From Pseudolabrys sp. (GTDB lineage: Bacteria > Pseudomonadota > Alphaproteobacteria > Rhizobiales > Xanthobacteraceae), in the NCBI GenBank assembly GCA_030655215.1, contig JAURVZ010000093.1, positions 1 to 64,000 on the forward strand: a stretch of 64,000 bases of DNA, written 5' to 3'. Under the pieces are notes generated by a model, which was given only the letters and a program-made list of their open reading frames with translations, was not told where the DNA came from and searched no databases. Below are positions 8,708 to 17,960 of the stretch, piece after piece (position 1 is the stretch's first letter; every line of letters starts with the position of its first letter). The translations under genes and the position numbers were made by a program.

Positions 8708-9730
8708 CTATTGAATGCCAACGGCGTGGATCAGCGCCAGACTGATCAAGGCCAGCACGATCAGCGACACCGTCACCGCCGCGGTGACGCGCAAGCCGGC
8801 GCGGGCGACGACACGGATATCGACGCCAAGGCCGAGCGCGGCCATCGACACAGTGGTCAGCAGGCCGGCTACAACAATGATCGGCTTGATCGCAGCCAAG
8901 GGTACGAGGCCCAAGGAGCGCGCCAGCGCCGCCAGCAGAAAGCCGATGATGAACCACGGCACCAGTTCGCTGAGCGGCAGCTTGCGGCTTGCCGTACATG
9001 ACGTCTGCCGCAACCGGGCGGCAAACAGTGACAGGCCGAACACGACCGGGCCGAGCATCAGCACGCGCACCAGCTTGACCACGGTGCCGATCTGGTTGGC
9101 CAGCGCGCCTATCGGCAAGGTCGCGGCCAGCACCTGCGGCACCGCATAAACAGTGAGGCCGGCCAGCACGCCATATTGCGTCACGGTAAGATGCAGCAGC
9201 GGCACCAGCAGAGGCAGCGTCAGCACGACAACAACGCCGAGCACCGCGGTGAAGGCAATGGAGGAAGCGACATCTTTGCTGTCGGCGCCGATCACCGGCG
9301 CGACGGCGGCAATGGCCGAGTTGCCGCAGATCGAATTGCCGCAAGCGACGAGAATGGCCATGCGCTGCGGCAGGCCGAAAGCGCGGCCGATGGAATAGCT
9401 CATGAACAGCGCCAGCACGACGGTGATGGCAATGCCGCCGAGCAGAAAGCCGCCAAGCTCGGCGACCGCTGTTGCGTTCAGCGAAAAGCCGAGCAAGACG
9501 ATGGCGATTTCAAGCAGCACCTTGCCGCTGAAGTGAATGCCGGGCTCGAAGGCAGCGCCGGGCTTCCAGAAGGTGCGAATGGCGACGCCGATCAGGATCG
9601 CCGCCACCAGTGCTTCCAGATAGGGCTCGCCGGCGTAGTGGACCTCGATCGCCTGCAGCACCAGCGCAACGATGGTGATGGCGGCGCAGAGCAAGAGCCC
9701 GGGCAGAAAATCGAGGGTCTTGCGCAGCAT
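8708..9730 (-). CDS. YeiH/UPF0324 family membrane protein (putative sulfate exporter)
   Basis: A 340-residue integral membrane protein with about ten hydrophobic segments. Diagnostic segments are EPYLEALVAAILIGVAIR, the small-residue motif GNSICGNSAIAAVAPVIGAD, and TVYAVPQVLAA. I place the start at ATG 9730 (MLRKTLDF). An upstream in-frame start would add 19 residues of doubtful value. The family has been named as putative sulfate exporters, but evidence for transport is indirect. Confidence 0.85.
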   Translation of the reverse strand: MLRKTLDFLPGLLLCAAITIVALVLQAIEVHYAGEPYLEALVAAILIGVAIRTFWKPGAAFEPGIHFSGKVLLEIAIVLLGFSLNATAVAELGGFLLGGIAITVVLALFMSYSIGRAFGLPQRMAILVACGNSICGNSAIAAVAPVIGADSKDVASSIAFTAVLGVVVVLTLPLLVPLLHLTVTQYGVLAGLTVYAVPQVLAATLPIGALANQIGTVVKLVRVLMLGPVVFGLSLFAARLRQTSCTASRKLPLSELVPWFIIGFLLAALARSLGLVPLAAIKPIIVVAGLLTTVSMAALGLGVDIRVVARAGLRVTAAVTVSLIVLALISLALIHAVGIQ

Positions 9731-9808
9731 GACGGAAAGGGTCCGGCCGGCCGCGGAAGGGTGCCGGAGGAGAACAGATATGCACAAACAGGCGCGATGA
9801 CGAAAGGA

Positions 9809-11653
9809 TTATTCCGCCGCCTGTTGATCCTCGACAATGAATCCGCCGGACTGGTGCCGCCACAGCGCCGCGTAAGCGCCACCGGCGCGCAGCAGGCTGT
9901 CATGCGTGCCCTGCTCGACAATGGTGCCGCGGTCCATGATCACCAGCCGGTCCATCATGGCGATGGTGGAGAGCCGGTGAGCGATGGCGATAACGGTCTT
10001 GCCCTGCATCAAGGCGCCGAGACTGGACTGGATCGCCACCTCGACCTCGCTGTCGAGCGCCGAGGTGGCCTCATCGAGCACCAGGATCGGCGCGTCTTTC
10101 AGAATGACACGCGAGATGGCGATGCGCTGGCGCTGGCCGCCGGACAATTTGACGCCGCGCTCGCCGACATGGGCGTCATAGCCCTTGCGGCCGAGTTGAT
10201 CTTCGAGCTCGAGGATGAAGTCATGCGCATGCGCCATTTGCGCCGCCTGCACGATCTCGGCGTCGGTCGCGTTCGGCCGGCCATAACGGATATTGTCGCG
10301 GATCGAGCGATGCAGCAGCGACGTGTCTTGCGTCACCACGGAAATCTGCGTGCGCAGCGATTCCTGCGTCACGTCGGCAATGTTCTGGCCGTCGATCAGA
10401 ATGCGGCCGCCTTCGACATCGAAGAAGCGCAGCAGCAGATTGACGAGCGTCGACTTGCCGGCGCCGGAGCGGCCGATCAGGCCAATCTTCTCGCCCGGTT
10501 TGATGGCGAGGTTCAGCCCGTCAATCAGTCCGCTGTCGCGGCCATAACCGAAGCGCAGATTGTCGAACGTGACTTCGCCGCGCGTGACAACAAGCTCCGG
10601 CGCATCCGGCTTGTCGATCAATGTATGCGGCCGGGCGATGGTCATCATGCCTTCCTGCACGACGCCGACATTTTCAAAGATGCCGGTGACCTGCCAGGCG
10701 ACCCAGCCCGAGGCAGAGACGATCTGCGTCGTCATCGGCAGCGCCATGGCGACGGTGCCGACGCTGATATTGCCGTTCTGCCACAGCACAATGGCCATCG
10801 CGCCGGTGCCGGTGATCAGCAGCGCATTCAGCGTGATCAAGCTGAATGCGAACAGCGTGTTCAGCCGCAGCGAGGCATGGAAGCGGCCGCTGTGCTGGTC
10901 GATGGCGTCGCGCACATAGGCCTCTTCCTCCTTGGCGCGGGCGAAGAGCTTGACGGTGAGGATGTTGGTGTAAGTGTCGACAACGCGGCCGGTCAGCATC
11001 GAGCGCGTTTCCGACATGACCTTCGACGAGTCGCGCATGCGCGGCACGAAATAGCGCAGCATGCCGATATAGGCGGCGAACCAGAGCGTCACCGGCAGCG
11101 CCAGCCAAAAGTCGGCCTGGGCCAGCAGGATCAGCGTCGACGTGCCGTAGACCATAATGAACCAGACGGCGGTCAGCAGCGCGACCAGACTCTCGCGGAT
11201 CGCCGGGCCGGTTTGCATGACGCGCGTGGCGATGCGGCCGGCGAAGTCATTCTGGAAGAAGGCAAAGGACTGCCGCACCACATGCCAGTGGTTCTGCCAG
11301 CGGATGCGGTTCGAGACATTGGCGGCGATCGCCTGGTTCATCAGCAGATGCTGGGTGACGAAGGCAGCCGGGCGCAGCACCAGCATCACCGCCGCCATGC
11401 CGAGCAGCATCGGCCAGGCCTCAGCCCACAACGTGTCCGGCTTCGTGTTGGTGACCAAAGTGACGACCTTGCCGATGAACACCGGAATGGTGATGTCGAG
11501 CAGGGCGACAATAAAGCCGATGACGAACAGGCCGATAAACAGGCGCTTGGCCTGGCTGGCGAAATGCCAATAGAACGCGACCAGGCCAACCGGCGGCACC
11601 GGCTGCTCAGGGATCGCGGTGATTGCCAGCAATCTTTCGAAGAACTTGAACAT
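9809..11653 (-). CDS. ABC exporter, fused membrane and ATPase domains
   Basis: A 614-residue half-transporter of the MsbA/multidrug type that works as a homodimer in the inner membrane. The six-helix exporter domain spans roughly residues 35-330. The ATPase domain follows, with Walker A GRSGAGKST, Q-loop region VVTQDTSLLH, signature LSGGQRQR, Walker B ILVLDEAT and H-loop AIAHRLST. It is the last gene of a tight minus-strand operon: 8 bases separate it from the CWC protein gene and 2 bases separate that from the exported protein gene. The cargo is unknown. Confidence 0.93.
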   Translation of the reverse strand: MFKFFERLLAITAIPEQPVPPVGLVAFYWHFASQAKRLFIGLFVIGFIVALLDITIPVFIGKVVTLVTNTKPDTLWAEAWPMLLGMAAVMLVLRPAAFVTQHLLMNQAIAANVSNRIRWQNHWHVVRQSFAFFQNDFAGRIATRVMQTGPAIRESLVALLTAVWFIMVYGTSTLILLAQADFWLALPVTLWFAAYIGMLRYFVPRMRDSSKVMSETRSMLTGRVVDTYTNILTVKLFARAKEEEAYVRDAIDQHSGRFHASLRLNTLFAFSLITLNALLITGTGAMAIVLWQNGNISVGTVAMALPMTTQIVSASGWVAWQVTGIFENVGVVQEGMMTIARPHTLIDKPDAPELVVTRGEVTFDNLRFGYGRDSGLIDGLNLAIKPGEKIGLIGRSGAGKSTLVNLLLRFFDVEGGRILIDGQNIADVTQESLRTQISVVTQDTSLLHRSIRDNIRYGRPNATDAEIVQAAQMAHAHDFILELEDQLGRKGYDAHVGERGVKLSGGQRQRIAISRVILKDAPILVLDEATSALDSEVEVAIQSSLGALMQGKTVIAIAHRLSTIAMMDRLVIMDRGTIVEQGTHDSLLRAGGAYAALWRHQSGGFIVEDQQAAE

Positions 11654-11661
11654 GATGCGGC

Positions 11662-11880
11662 TCAGCTAGTGCCGCTTCTTGTCGGGACAATGGCACTCTG
11701 TTGCGCCTGCGCCACACGCCGCAAACATTGCGGGCACAAGCAGTCACGCTGCGCGTCGATGTCTGTCATGCGCAGCCGGTAGGGCTCGGCGACGCACCAG
11801 CATTCCGCATCGGTGGTGCAGGCGAAGCCGACGCCGCAGGAGGCGCAGGTGACGGCGCGGGGTGGGTTCGGCGCGGTCAT
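11662..11880 (-). CDS. Small cysteine-rich protein (CWC-like)
   Basis: A 72-residue protein starting at ATG 11880. Cysteines occur as CASCG, FAC, CWC and CLCPQC, a probable metal-binding knuckle pattern that resembles the cysteine-rich CWC family. It lies between and nearly touches the exported-protein and ABC-exporter genes, so it is part of that operon. No function is known. Confidence 0.7.
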   Translation of the reverse strand: MTAPNPPRAVTCASCGVGFACTTDAECWCVAEPYRLRMTDIDAQRDCLCPQCLRRVAQAQQSAIVPTRSGTS

Positions 11881-11882
11881 GC

Positions 11883-12644
11883 TTACTGCGGTTCGCCGGC
11901 GCCGATATAGCCGCCGACTTTCCAGCCGCTGGCGTCCTTGACGTAACAAATCTGGTCACCGCCGAACGGCGCGATGACGTCGATCGAGACGTAGCCGGTC
12001 TTGCCGGCCGGTGTGACGATGCGCTGGAAAACGGGCGAGACCGCCTTGGCTTCCGGCAGGACGCGGACGAATTGCAGGCCCAGTTTGTCGATGACCGGCG
12101 TGCTGTTTCCCGGCGCCGTGCGCACGTCGATATTGTTCTTCACCGCATAGCCCCAATCGCCGGCGCTGGTTGCGGTGGCCTTCAGCATCTTGTCGAAGGC
12201 GGCGACGTCATAGCCGGGCTCGGCCGGGGCGCAGACGGCGCCTTTGTGCCGCGGCGAGGCGGAGGCGCTGGAATCATCGGCGAAGCCCATGAGCATGTCC
12301 CAGCCGACGCTATCCTTGCTGCTGAGGCCGAGCGCCGCGGCGAGGTTCTCGTAGCCGGAGCGGCGCTTGCTGGCGGCGTCGGTCCTGTCGCGCTCCCAGA
12401 AGAAGCCGCCGCCGACGACGAGACGAGCCACGGCCTGCGCATCGCGCTTGCGCGCCGCTTCGGCGAGCTGATTGCGCAAAGTGGTGAAGGTGGCGTCGGC
12501 CATGTCGACCGGCAGTGTGATCGTGACCGGCTTGTAGGGCGCGGCTTGCGCCGCTGCTTTTGGAGCGGTCTGTCCGTGGGCCGGCAATACGAAGGCCGCG
12601 GCGGCGAGCAGGGCGGCTGTCAGGACCTTGTTCGGCTTCATCAT
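11883..12644 (-). CDS. Exported protein with an SH3-like C-terminal region
   Basis: About 253 residues with a Sec signal peptide ending at HGQ/TAP. The C-terminal third (NNIDVRTAPGNSTPVIDKL ... YVSIDVIAPFGGDQICYVKD) looks like a bacterial SH3-type domain, as found in proteins that bind the cell wall. The N-terminal half has no motif I recognise. Two successive ATGs (12644, 12641) follow GGAG, so either could start translation. It is first in the operon with the CWC protein and the ABC exporter. Confidence 0.7.
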   Translation of the reverse strand: MMKPNKVLTAALLAAAAFVLPAHGQTAPKAAAQAAPYKPVTITLPVDMADATFTTLRNQLAEAARKRDAQAVARLVVGGGFFWERDRTDAASKRRSGYENLAAALGLSSKDSVGWDMLMGFADDSSASASPRHKGAVCAPAEPGYDVAAFDKMLKATATSAGDWGYAVKNNIDVRTAPGNSTPVIDKLGLQFVRVLPEAKAVSPVFQRIVTPAGKTGYVSIDVIAPFGGDQICYVKDASGWKVGGYIGAGEPQ

Positions 12645-12803
12645 CACGCTCCGGACCCGGCAAGGCGGCAGGCCAAACTATCACGCGGAACCGGGATGCT
12701 GTGCGGAATTTGCGGCGAAAAATGATCAACCGCCGGGTGTGGTCAGGCCGGAACGATGCCGGTAAGAGGGATTCAGCTGCAACCTTAAAAGCCAGAGATT
12801 CCC

Positions 12804-13157
12804 ATGCCCGTCGTTCTGTCGCCGTACCTGACGCCGATCCTGCTTTTGCTCGGCTCCAACCTGTTCATGACTGCTGCCTGGTACTGGCACCTGAAATACA
12901 AAGAGGTGCCGCTGCTCAGCGTCATCTTCATCAGCTGGGGCCTGGCCTTCGTCGAATACTGTCTGGCGGTGCCGGCCAATCGTTTCGGCAGCGACGTCTA
13001 TTCAGCAGCGCAATTGAAGACGATGCAGGAAGTGATCACGCTGGTGATCTTCGCCTTGTTCTCGACGTTCTATCTGAAGGAAGCGCTGACCTGGAGCCAG
13101 GGCTTCGGCTTCATGCTGATCGCGGCCGGCGCGTTTTTTGTGTTTCATAAGTTGTAG
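12804..13157 (+). CDS. DUF486/DMT-type small membrane protein
   Basis: A 117-residue membrane protein with four predicted helices. The segments NLFMTAAWYWHLK, ISWGLAFVEYCLAVPANR and FYLKEALTWSQGFGFMLI are characteristic of DUF486, a family related to small drug/metabolite transporters. It is monocistronic and divergent from the exported-protein operon. Substrate and direction of transport are unknown. Confidence 0.85.
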   Translation: MPVVLSPYLTPILLLLGSNLFMTAAWYWHLKYKEVPLLSVIFISWGLAFVEYCLAVPANRFGSDVYSAAQLKTMQEVITLVIFALFSTFYLKEALTWSQGFGFMLIAAGAFFVFHKL

Positions 13158-13183
13158 CCGCTTCGGTCATCATCCGCATTTTC

Positions 13184-13287
13184 CCGTCATCCCCGCGCAG
13201 GCGGGGATCCAGCCCTTACTGATGAAGAGTAAAGAGCTGGATCATCCGCCTACGCGGATGATGACGAAAGGTGTCGCGGGGATGACA
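13184..13287. repeat. Palindromic repeat, GTCATCCCCGCG family (copy 1)
   Basis: The left arm reads CGTCATCCCCGCGCAGGCGGGG and the right arm carries the reverse pattern ending GGGGATGACA, with inner complementary GGATCCAGC/GCTGGATC. It fills the space between convergent genes. Relatives are at 46469-46592 and 56711-56783. Confidence 0.8.
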
Positions 13288-13292
13288 ACGGA

Positions 13293-14420
13293 TCACTTCG
13301 CCGGGCTGACGCGCAGGATGCGGCCGGCATTGTCGTCGGTGAGCAGATAAAGCGCGCCGTCGGGGCCCTGACGAACGTCGCGTATGCGCTCCTGCAAACC
13401 TTGCAGCAGGCGTTCTTCTTTGACGACCTTGTCGCCTTTGACTTCAAGGCGCGACAGCAACTGGAATTTCAGCGCACCGTTGAACAGGCTGCCCTTCCAC
13501 GCCGGAAACAGATCGCCGGTATAGAACGTCATGCCGGACGGCGCGATCGACGGCGTCCAGTGCCACAACGGCTGTTCAAGCCCCGGACCTTCCGATTTGC
13601 CGGTGCCGATTTTGCTGCCGTCGTAATTAACGCCGAAGCTGACCAACGGCCAGCCATAGTTCTTGCCCGGCTGGACGAGGTTGACCTCATCGCCGCCCTG
13701 GGCGCCGTGCTCCTGCTCCCACAATTTGCCGTCTGCCGGATTGATGGCGAGGCCTTGCGGATTGCGGTGGCCATATGACCAGATTTCCGGCCGCGCGCCG
13801 CTCTTGCCGACAAAGGGATTGTCCTTCGGCGCATCGCCATCCGGCGTGATGCGAACGATCTTGCCAAGATCGTTGTCGAGCGTCTGCGCCTTGTCGCGGC
13901 CGCTGAAGTGATCGCCATTGGTGACGAACAGATTGCCATCGGCGGCCTGCACGATGCGGCCGGCGAAATGGTTGCCGCGCGAGATCGAGCCTTCCTGACG
14001 ATAGATGACCTTGACGGCGGACAGCGCGGGCTTGGCGCCGCTGTCGAGCTGCGCGCGCGCCAGCGCGGTGCGGCCGCCACCTTCAACCGGTTCGGCGTAG
14101 CTGAAATAGATCGTGCGGTTGCTCGCGAAGTTGCGATCGATGATGACATCGAGCAAACCGCCTTGGCCGGACGCGAACACGCGCGGCACGCCGCTGATCG
14201 CTTCTGACACTGTGCCGTCCTTGGCGACGACGCGCATGCGGCCCGGCCGTTCGGTGACCAGCATTTGCCCGTCGGGCAGGAAGGCCACGCCCCACGGATA
14301 GGACAGGCCCTTGGCCACCGTGTCGATCTTCAGCGGGCCGGCGGAGGATGGATACGTCTGCTGCGCGCTCGCGGTGATAACCGAGAGCAGGATAGCGCTT
14401 GTTGTGATGAGAATTTTCAT
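13293..14420 (-). CDS. PQQ-dependent aldose sugar dehydrogenase, periplasmic
   Basis: A 375-residue protein with a Sec signal peptide (cleaved after ASA near residue 19) and a six-bladed soluble glucose-dehydrogenase-like propeller. Family segments are LSYPWGVAFLPDGQMLVTERPGRMR, GGLLDV, NHFAGRI, GHRNPQGLAI, EQEHGAQGGDEVN and GKNYGWP. Relatives such as E. coli YliI oxidise aldose sugars with PQQ. Start ATG 14420 gives the signal peptide; the in-frame upstream start would bury it. Confidence 0.88.
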   Translation of the reverse strand: MKILITTSAILLSVITASAQQTYPSSAGPLKIDTVAKGLSYPWGVAFLPDGQMLVTERPGRMRVVAKDGTVSEAISGVPRVFASGQGGLLDVIIDRNFASNRTIYFSYAEPVEGGGRTALARAQLDSGAKPALSAVKVIYRQEGSISRGNHFAGRIVQAADGNLFVTNGDHFSGRDKAQTLDNDLGKIVRITPDGDAPKDNPFVGKSGARPEIWSYGHRNPQGLAINPADGKLWEQEHGAQGGDEVNLVQPGKNYGWPLVSFGVNYDGSKIGTGKSEGPGLEQPLWHWTPSIAPSGMTFYTGDLFPAWKGSLFNGALKFQLLSRLEVKGDKVVKEERLLQGLQERIRDVRQGPDGALYLLTDDNAGRILRVSPAK

Positions 14421-14471
14421 GCCGGCATCGTGCCGCCGCAAGGGGAGGATCACAACAGCCGGGACTGCGGC

Positions 14472-14762
14472 TTAATGCCGGGGTTGTTTCTCGCGCGGCG
14501 GCAGCAGCGAGAAGCCGCCGATGCCGATGAACAGAATGCCGAGCAAGAGAGCGACGGCGAACAGACCGCCTTCATTGTCGATTACGCCATCAACGATGCT
14601 GGCGCGCGCCACGCCGACGGAAACCACGGTGGCGGCAATGATGATCGACACGACCAAGCCGCAAATGGCGAACAGCTCGGTTAGCACGCGTCCGCGCCGC
14701 TCGCTGACAAGCGCGCGGTCGACGGGGGAGGCGAAACCTGAACTCTCTAAATTGCTGCTCAT
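14472..14762 (-). CDS. Two-helix membrane protein of unknown function
   Basis: A 96-residue protein starting at ATG 14762. Two long hydrophobic segments (about residues 28-50 and 65-85) lie between a polar N terminus and a basic C-terminal tail (PPREKQPRH). It lies just upstream of the sugar dehydrogenase gene on the same strand, 51 bases away, and may be co-transcribed. I recognise no family. Confidence 0.6.
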   Translation of the reverse strand: MSSNLESSGFASPVDRALVSERRGRVLTELFAICGLVVSIIIAATVVSVGVARASIVDGVIDNEGGLFAVALLLGILFIGIGGFSLLPPREKQPRH

Positions 14763-14942
14763 GACTGTGCCTGTGACCAATCTCACTCACTTCATGTTGT
14801 GAGTCGTAACGTCGGAAACAGACTTTGGTTCGGCCCGATTGCGGCGGCCCGGCAAAGGAACAGCGGCGTTTTCGGGGCAAACATGGTTAATGAAAGGTTA
14901 ATCAGCCACTTACCAAGCGCCGTTAAAGCCCGGTTTGAGCCG

Positions 14943-15572
14943 CTATTCCGCCGCCGCCATCTGCGGCACCCAGTCCATCGGCACATAGCCGGCTTCGCTC
15001 TCAATCCGCGCCAGCCAGGCGCGGACCGCCGGATAGCGGCCGAGGTCGAAGTCGCATTGATGGGCGAGATGCGTGTAGGCGTAGAGCGCGATGTCGGCGA
15101 TGGTGAAGCGGTGGTCAACGAAGTAGTCGTGCTTCGACAGGTGCTGCTCCATGACGCCAAGCGCGCGATAGCCATTTTCCATCCAGCCTTCGAGCGCATG
15201 GCCTTGCAGGTCACGGCCGCCCTTCACGAGGCAGAGCCAGAAATAGGCGGCGCCGATATTCGGCTCGAGGCTGTGCTGTTCGAAGAACATCCACTGCATC
15301 GCCTCGGCGCGCTCGATGCGGCTTTCCGGCGCCAAGGTCGTACCGCCGGCGACGTACCAGAGAATGGCGTTTGATTCGGCGAGATGGCGGCCGGGCGCGA
15401 CTTCAAGCAGCGGCACCTGGCCGCTCGGATTCATGGCCGTGAATTCCGGCGTGCGGCTCTCGCCTTGCAGGATGTCGATCTCAACGCGGTTATAAGGCAC
15501 GCCGAGCCGCGCAAGGGCCAGGCGGACCTTGTAGCTGTTGCCCGATCGTTGCATCGAATAGAGCGTGTACAT
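14943..15572 (-). CDS. Glutathione S-transferase family protein
   Basis: A 209-residue two-domain protein. The thioredoxin-like N-terminal domain has YSMQRSGNSYKVRLAL, the cis-proline segment GQVPLLEV, and ESNAILWYV, which binds the glutathione gamma-glutamyl group. The helical C-terminal domain contains the N-capping segment FTIADIALYAYTH. Start ATG 15572 matches the family. The role could be detoxification or a catabolic step, and context does not decide. Confidence 0.9.
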   Translation of the reverse strand: MYTLYSMQRSGNSYKVRLALARLGVPYNRVEIDILQGESRTPEFTAMNPSGQVPLLEVAPGRHLAESNAILWYVAGGTTLAPESRIERAEAMQWMFFEQHSLEPNIGAAYFWLCLVKGGRDLQGHALEGWMENGYRALGVMEQHLSKHDYFVDHRFTIADIALYAYTHLAHQCDFDLGRYPAVRAWLARIESEAGYVPMDWVPQMAAAE

Positions 15573-15683
15573 TCCGAGACATCCTTCGCCGCTTAGTCTA
15601 ACGCGGCGGATAGGGCAGTCAAAGTCCGGCGAGATCATGGCCGGGGCGCGACAGTTTTCTTAAAGATGTTTCTCATAAGCGTC

Positions 15684-15717
15684 ATGCGGCGGAGTCCGCG
15701 TGCTGACGCCGCCGCAT
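15684..15717. other. 9-bp perfect hairpin between PhyH and GST genes
   Basis: ATGCGGCGG and its complement are separated by 16 bases, downstream of the dioxygenase gene. No T-run follows on the minus strand, so a terminator role is only possible, not shown. Confidence 0.35.
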
Positions 15718-15748
15718 AATCGAAAATTTTATTCTGCCGTTACGCTGT

Positions 15749-16567
15749 CTACTCGGCCGCGACGCGATGGGCGCGGGCATACTCAACCAGTGCATCGTCG
15801 GCGACCGGTACGATGGGCGTGAAATCGCGATGCGCGATGAATTCCGGCCGGGTGAATTTGGTGATGTGGTTGGAGACCGCGCAGAGCGTCAGATAGACGA
15901 TCTTGCGCGGATAGGGCGTGATGTTCGGCGGTGAGGCATGCACCAGATTGCCGTGAAACATCAGCACAGATCCGGCCTTGCCGGTCGGTGCAATAATGCC
16001 AACGCCATCCGGACCGGCCGCTTCCTCCGCCAGCCGTGTCACGGTTTCTTTGTCGAGCGTCCATAGCGGATAGGATGTCGTGGTGACGTCATGACCGGCG
16101 GCGAACACGCCCTGCTTGTGACTCTTTGGAATGATCATCAGCGCGCCGTTGATCGGCAGAACATCGTCAAGGAAGATGGCGATGTTCATGGCGCGCGGCT
16201 CCGGCATGCCGTCGTCGCGCGCCCATGTGCCGTAGTCCTGATGCCATTGCCAGACATCGCCTTCGAAGGCGGCCTTGGCATTCAGCTTGAACTGATGGAC
16301 GTAAACGCTTTCGCCGAACAGCTGCATCAAGGGTTCGACCAGCCGCGGATGGCGCGACATGACCTCGAACACCTGGTTGAATTTATGCGCGGCGAAGGCG
16401 GTGCGCGGCGCACCGGATTTCTCGCGCCAGACTTCCTCGCGGTCGAGCCGCAAAATGTTGTCGGCCTCGGTGCGCAGCAGCGCGATTTCTTCTTCCGAGA
16501 AGCAATTGGGGAAGAACACGTAGCCTTGCTGGTCGAAGTCTGTGACCTGTTCGGCGGAAAGCTTCAT
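15749..16567 (-). CDS. PhyH-family Fe(II)/2-oxoglutarate dioxygenase (EctD-like)
   Basis: A 272-residue oxygenase of the phytanoyl-CoA dioxygenase family. The iron ligands are visible as H109-x-D111 in WHQDYGTW and a distal histidine in FHGNLVHASPPN. The stretch WHQDYGTWARDDGMP resembles the signature of ectoine hydroxylase EctD. The rest is more divergent, and no ectoine genes are nearby, so a hydroxylase acting on another small amino-acid-like substrate is equally possible. It appears monocistronic. Confidence 0.82.
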   Translation of the reverse strand: MKLSAEQVTDFDQQGYVFFPNCFSEEEIALLRTEADNILRLDREEVWREKSGAPRTAFAAHKFNQVFEVMSRHPRLVEPLMQLFGESVYVHQFKLNAKAAFEGDVWQWHQDYGTWARDDGMPEPRAMNIAIFLDDVLPINGALMIIPKSHKQGVFAAGHDVTTTSYPLWTLDKETVTRLAEEAAGPDGVGIIAPTGKAGSVLMFHGNLVHASPPNITPYPRKIVYLTLCAVSNHITKFTRPEFIAHRDFTPIVPVADDALVEYARAHRVAAE

Positions 16568-16622
16568 GGCGCACGCTCCCTGATATGAGGTGGCGGCCGT
16601 TTCCCGGCTCTTGGTTCGCCCG

Positions 16623-17960
16623 CTAATTTACGCCGGTTGGCGCGGGTGCGCTACCGCGGCTTTCACTTATGGCGCGCTGCAACACGAAAACGAAAGCGGC
16701 CAGCATCAGCGGCGTCGCGACCGGGATGGTGATGATTTCCGGGATCGAGCGTGAGACCAGCGGCACCAGCCACAGCAGGGCCATGACGGTCTTGTGCCAA
16801 TAGCAGAAGCCATGACGCAGGCCGTCAATGCCGAGAAAGGCGATCGCCGGCGCCAGCAGCATCAGGTCGTAGTCGAGACAGAACGGCGTCGCCAGCAACG
16901 TGCCGATCAGCAGCGCCGCGGCTTTCAGCGGATAGCGCGCGTCGCTGCGCCAGAACCAGACCAGGGCGGCGGCGACGGCCAGCGTGACAATACCCTGGAC
17001 GGCATAGGCGAGCCCGACCGGGCCGCCCCACAGCCGCACCCAGGAAAATACGCTCTGGATCTTGAACCAGCCGATGTCGCCTTCCTCGAGCAGCACGACG
17101 CGGGTGATGGTCATGGAGTCGCGGAAGGAGGGCCAAACGTCGGGGCCGAGGGCGATGAAGGTGAAAAGCAGCAGCGCGGCGATGGTCGCGGTGGCCGAGA
17201 AAATGACGCGCCAGCGTCCGGTCGCCAGCAGCACCAGCGGGATCATCAGGCCGAATTGCGGCTTGTAGATCATCAGGCCGATCAGCATGCCGGCGATAAT
17301 TGGCCTGCGGTCGAGCAGCGCCAGCGCGCCGCCGAACAGCGCGACGGTGAGGAAGCCGTTCTGGCCGTGGCCGAGATTGATGAAGACGGCCGGGAAGGCG
17401 ATGGCGAGCAGGAGCCAGAGCCTGTCCGGCGCCGCCGACACTCTTTCCCCGTCATGCCCGGGCTTGTCCCGGGCATCCACGTCTTGCTTTTCGTTTTCTA
17501 AGAAAGTCGTGGATGGCCGGGACAAGCCCGGCCATGACGACATTTTCAAAATGGCTCGAACGGTCAGGAGATAGAAAACAAACGTCGCCGCCTGCCACAC
17601 CGCCAGCGACAGCAAATAGGGCAGCAGCGCCATTGCCGCCGCGACCAGCAGGAAGACCGGCGGATACTGGAAGGCGTAATAGCGCGCCTCGGGGCCGAAG
17701 ATGGCCCTCTCGCGGGCGAAATGGGCCACCCGGTCGAACGCCTGCGCGGCCAGCCCGTCATGCACCAGCGTGCCGGCGGCGTAAAAGCTGGAGAAATCGG
17801 TGCCGAGCGGGCGGCCCGAACTGTCGCTCAGGCCCTGAGCCCCGAACAGCAGGATCACGGCACCGATCAGGAATGCAGCCAGAACAAGGGCTGCCACCAG
17901 CCGGACCCGCTCGCGGGTCAGCCAGGCGCCAGTGCGTAAAAGGTCAATAAATCCGGCCAT
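16623..17960 (-). CDS. GT87-like polyprenol-dependent mannosyltransferase family membrane protein
   Basis: About 445 residues with roughly ten membrane helices. The first periplasmic loop contains GTDFSSFYAAG, and YYAFQYPPVFLL and GHGQNGFLTVALF follow, typical of the DUF2029/GT87 family that uses polyprenol-phosphate sugars at the outer face of the membrane. A palindromic repeat (17450-17539) is inserted in frame and adds about 30 residues to a loop. I prefer ATG 17960; an upstream TTG is also in frame. The sugar acceptor is unknown. Confidence 0.8.
   Translation of the reverse strand: MAGFIDLLRTGAWLTRERVRLVAALVLAAFLIGAVILLFGAQGLSDSSGRPLGTDFSSFYAAGTLVHDGLAAQAFDRVAHFARERAIFGPEARYYAFQYPPVFLLVAAAMALLPYLLSLAVWQAATFVFYLLTVRAILKMSSWPGLSRPSTTFLENEKQDVDARDKPGHDGERVSAAPDRLWLLLAIAFPAVFINLGHGQNGFLTVALFGGALALLDRRPIIAGMLIGLMIYKPQFGLMIPLVLLATGRWRVIFSATATIAALLLFTFIALGPDVWPSFRDSMTITRVVLLEEGDIGWFKIQSVFSWVRLWGGPVGLAYAVQGIVTLAVAAALVWFWRSDARYPLKAAALLIGTLLATPFCLDYDLMLLAPAIAFLGIDGLRHGFCYWHKTVMALLWLVPLVSRSIPEIITIPVATPLMLAAFVFVLQRAISESRGSAPAPTGVN
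17450..17539. repeat. Palindromic repeat inside the GT87 gene (CGTCATGCCCGGGC family)
   Basis: The arms CGTCATGCCCGGGCTTGTCC and its near complement surround an AT-rich centre. The element is 90 bases, so the frame is kept; on the minus strand it encodes SWPGLSRPSTTF and DARDKPGHDG. Extragenic copies occur at 24014-24102, 38204-38292, 53610-53641 (half) and about 56079-56111. Confidence 0.9.

Noticed and set aside
9176-11782. 868-codon plus-strand open frame opposite the ABC exporter operon
   Set aside because: Arginine/aspartate-rich translation with no domain; it is the antisense shadow of the ABC exporter and its neighbours in high-GC DNA.
15749-16567. Calling the PhyH gene ectoine hydroxylase ectD
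   Set aside because: Only the iron-site segment is EctD-like, and no ectoine synthesis genes accompany it.
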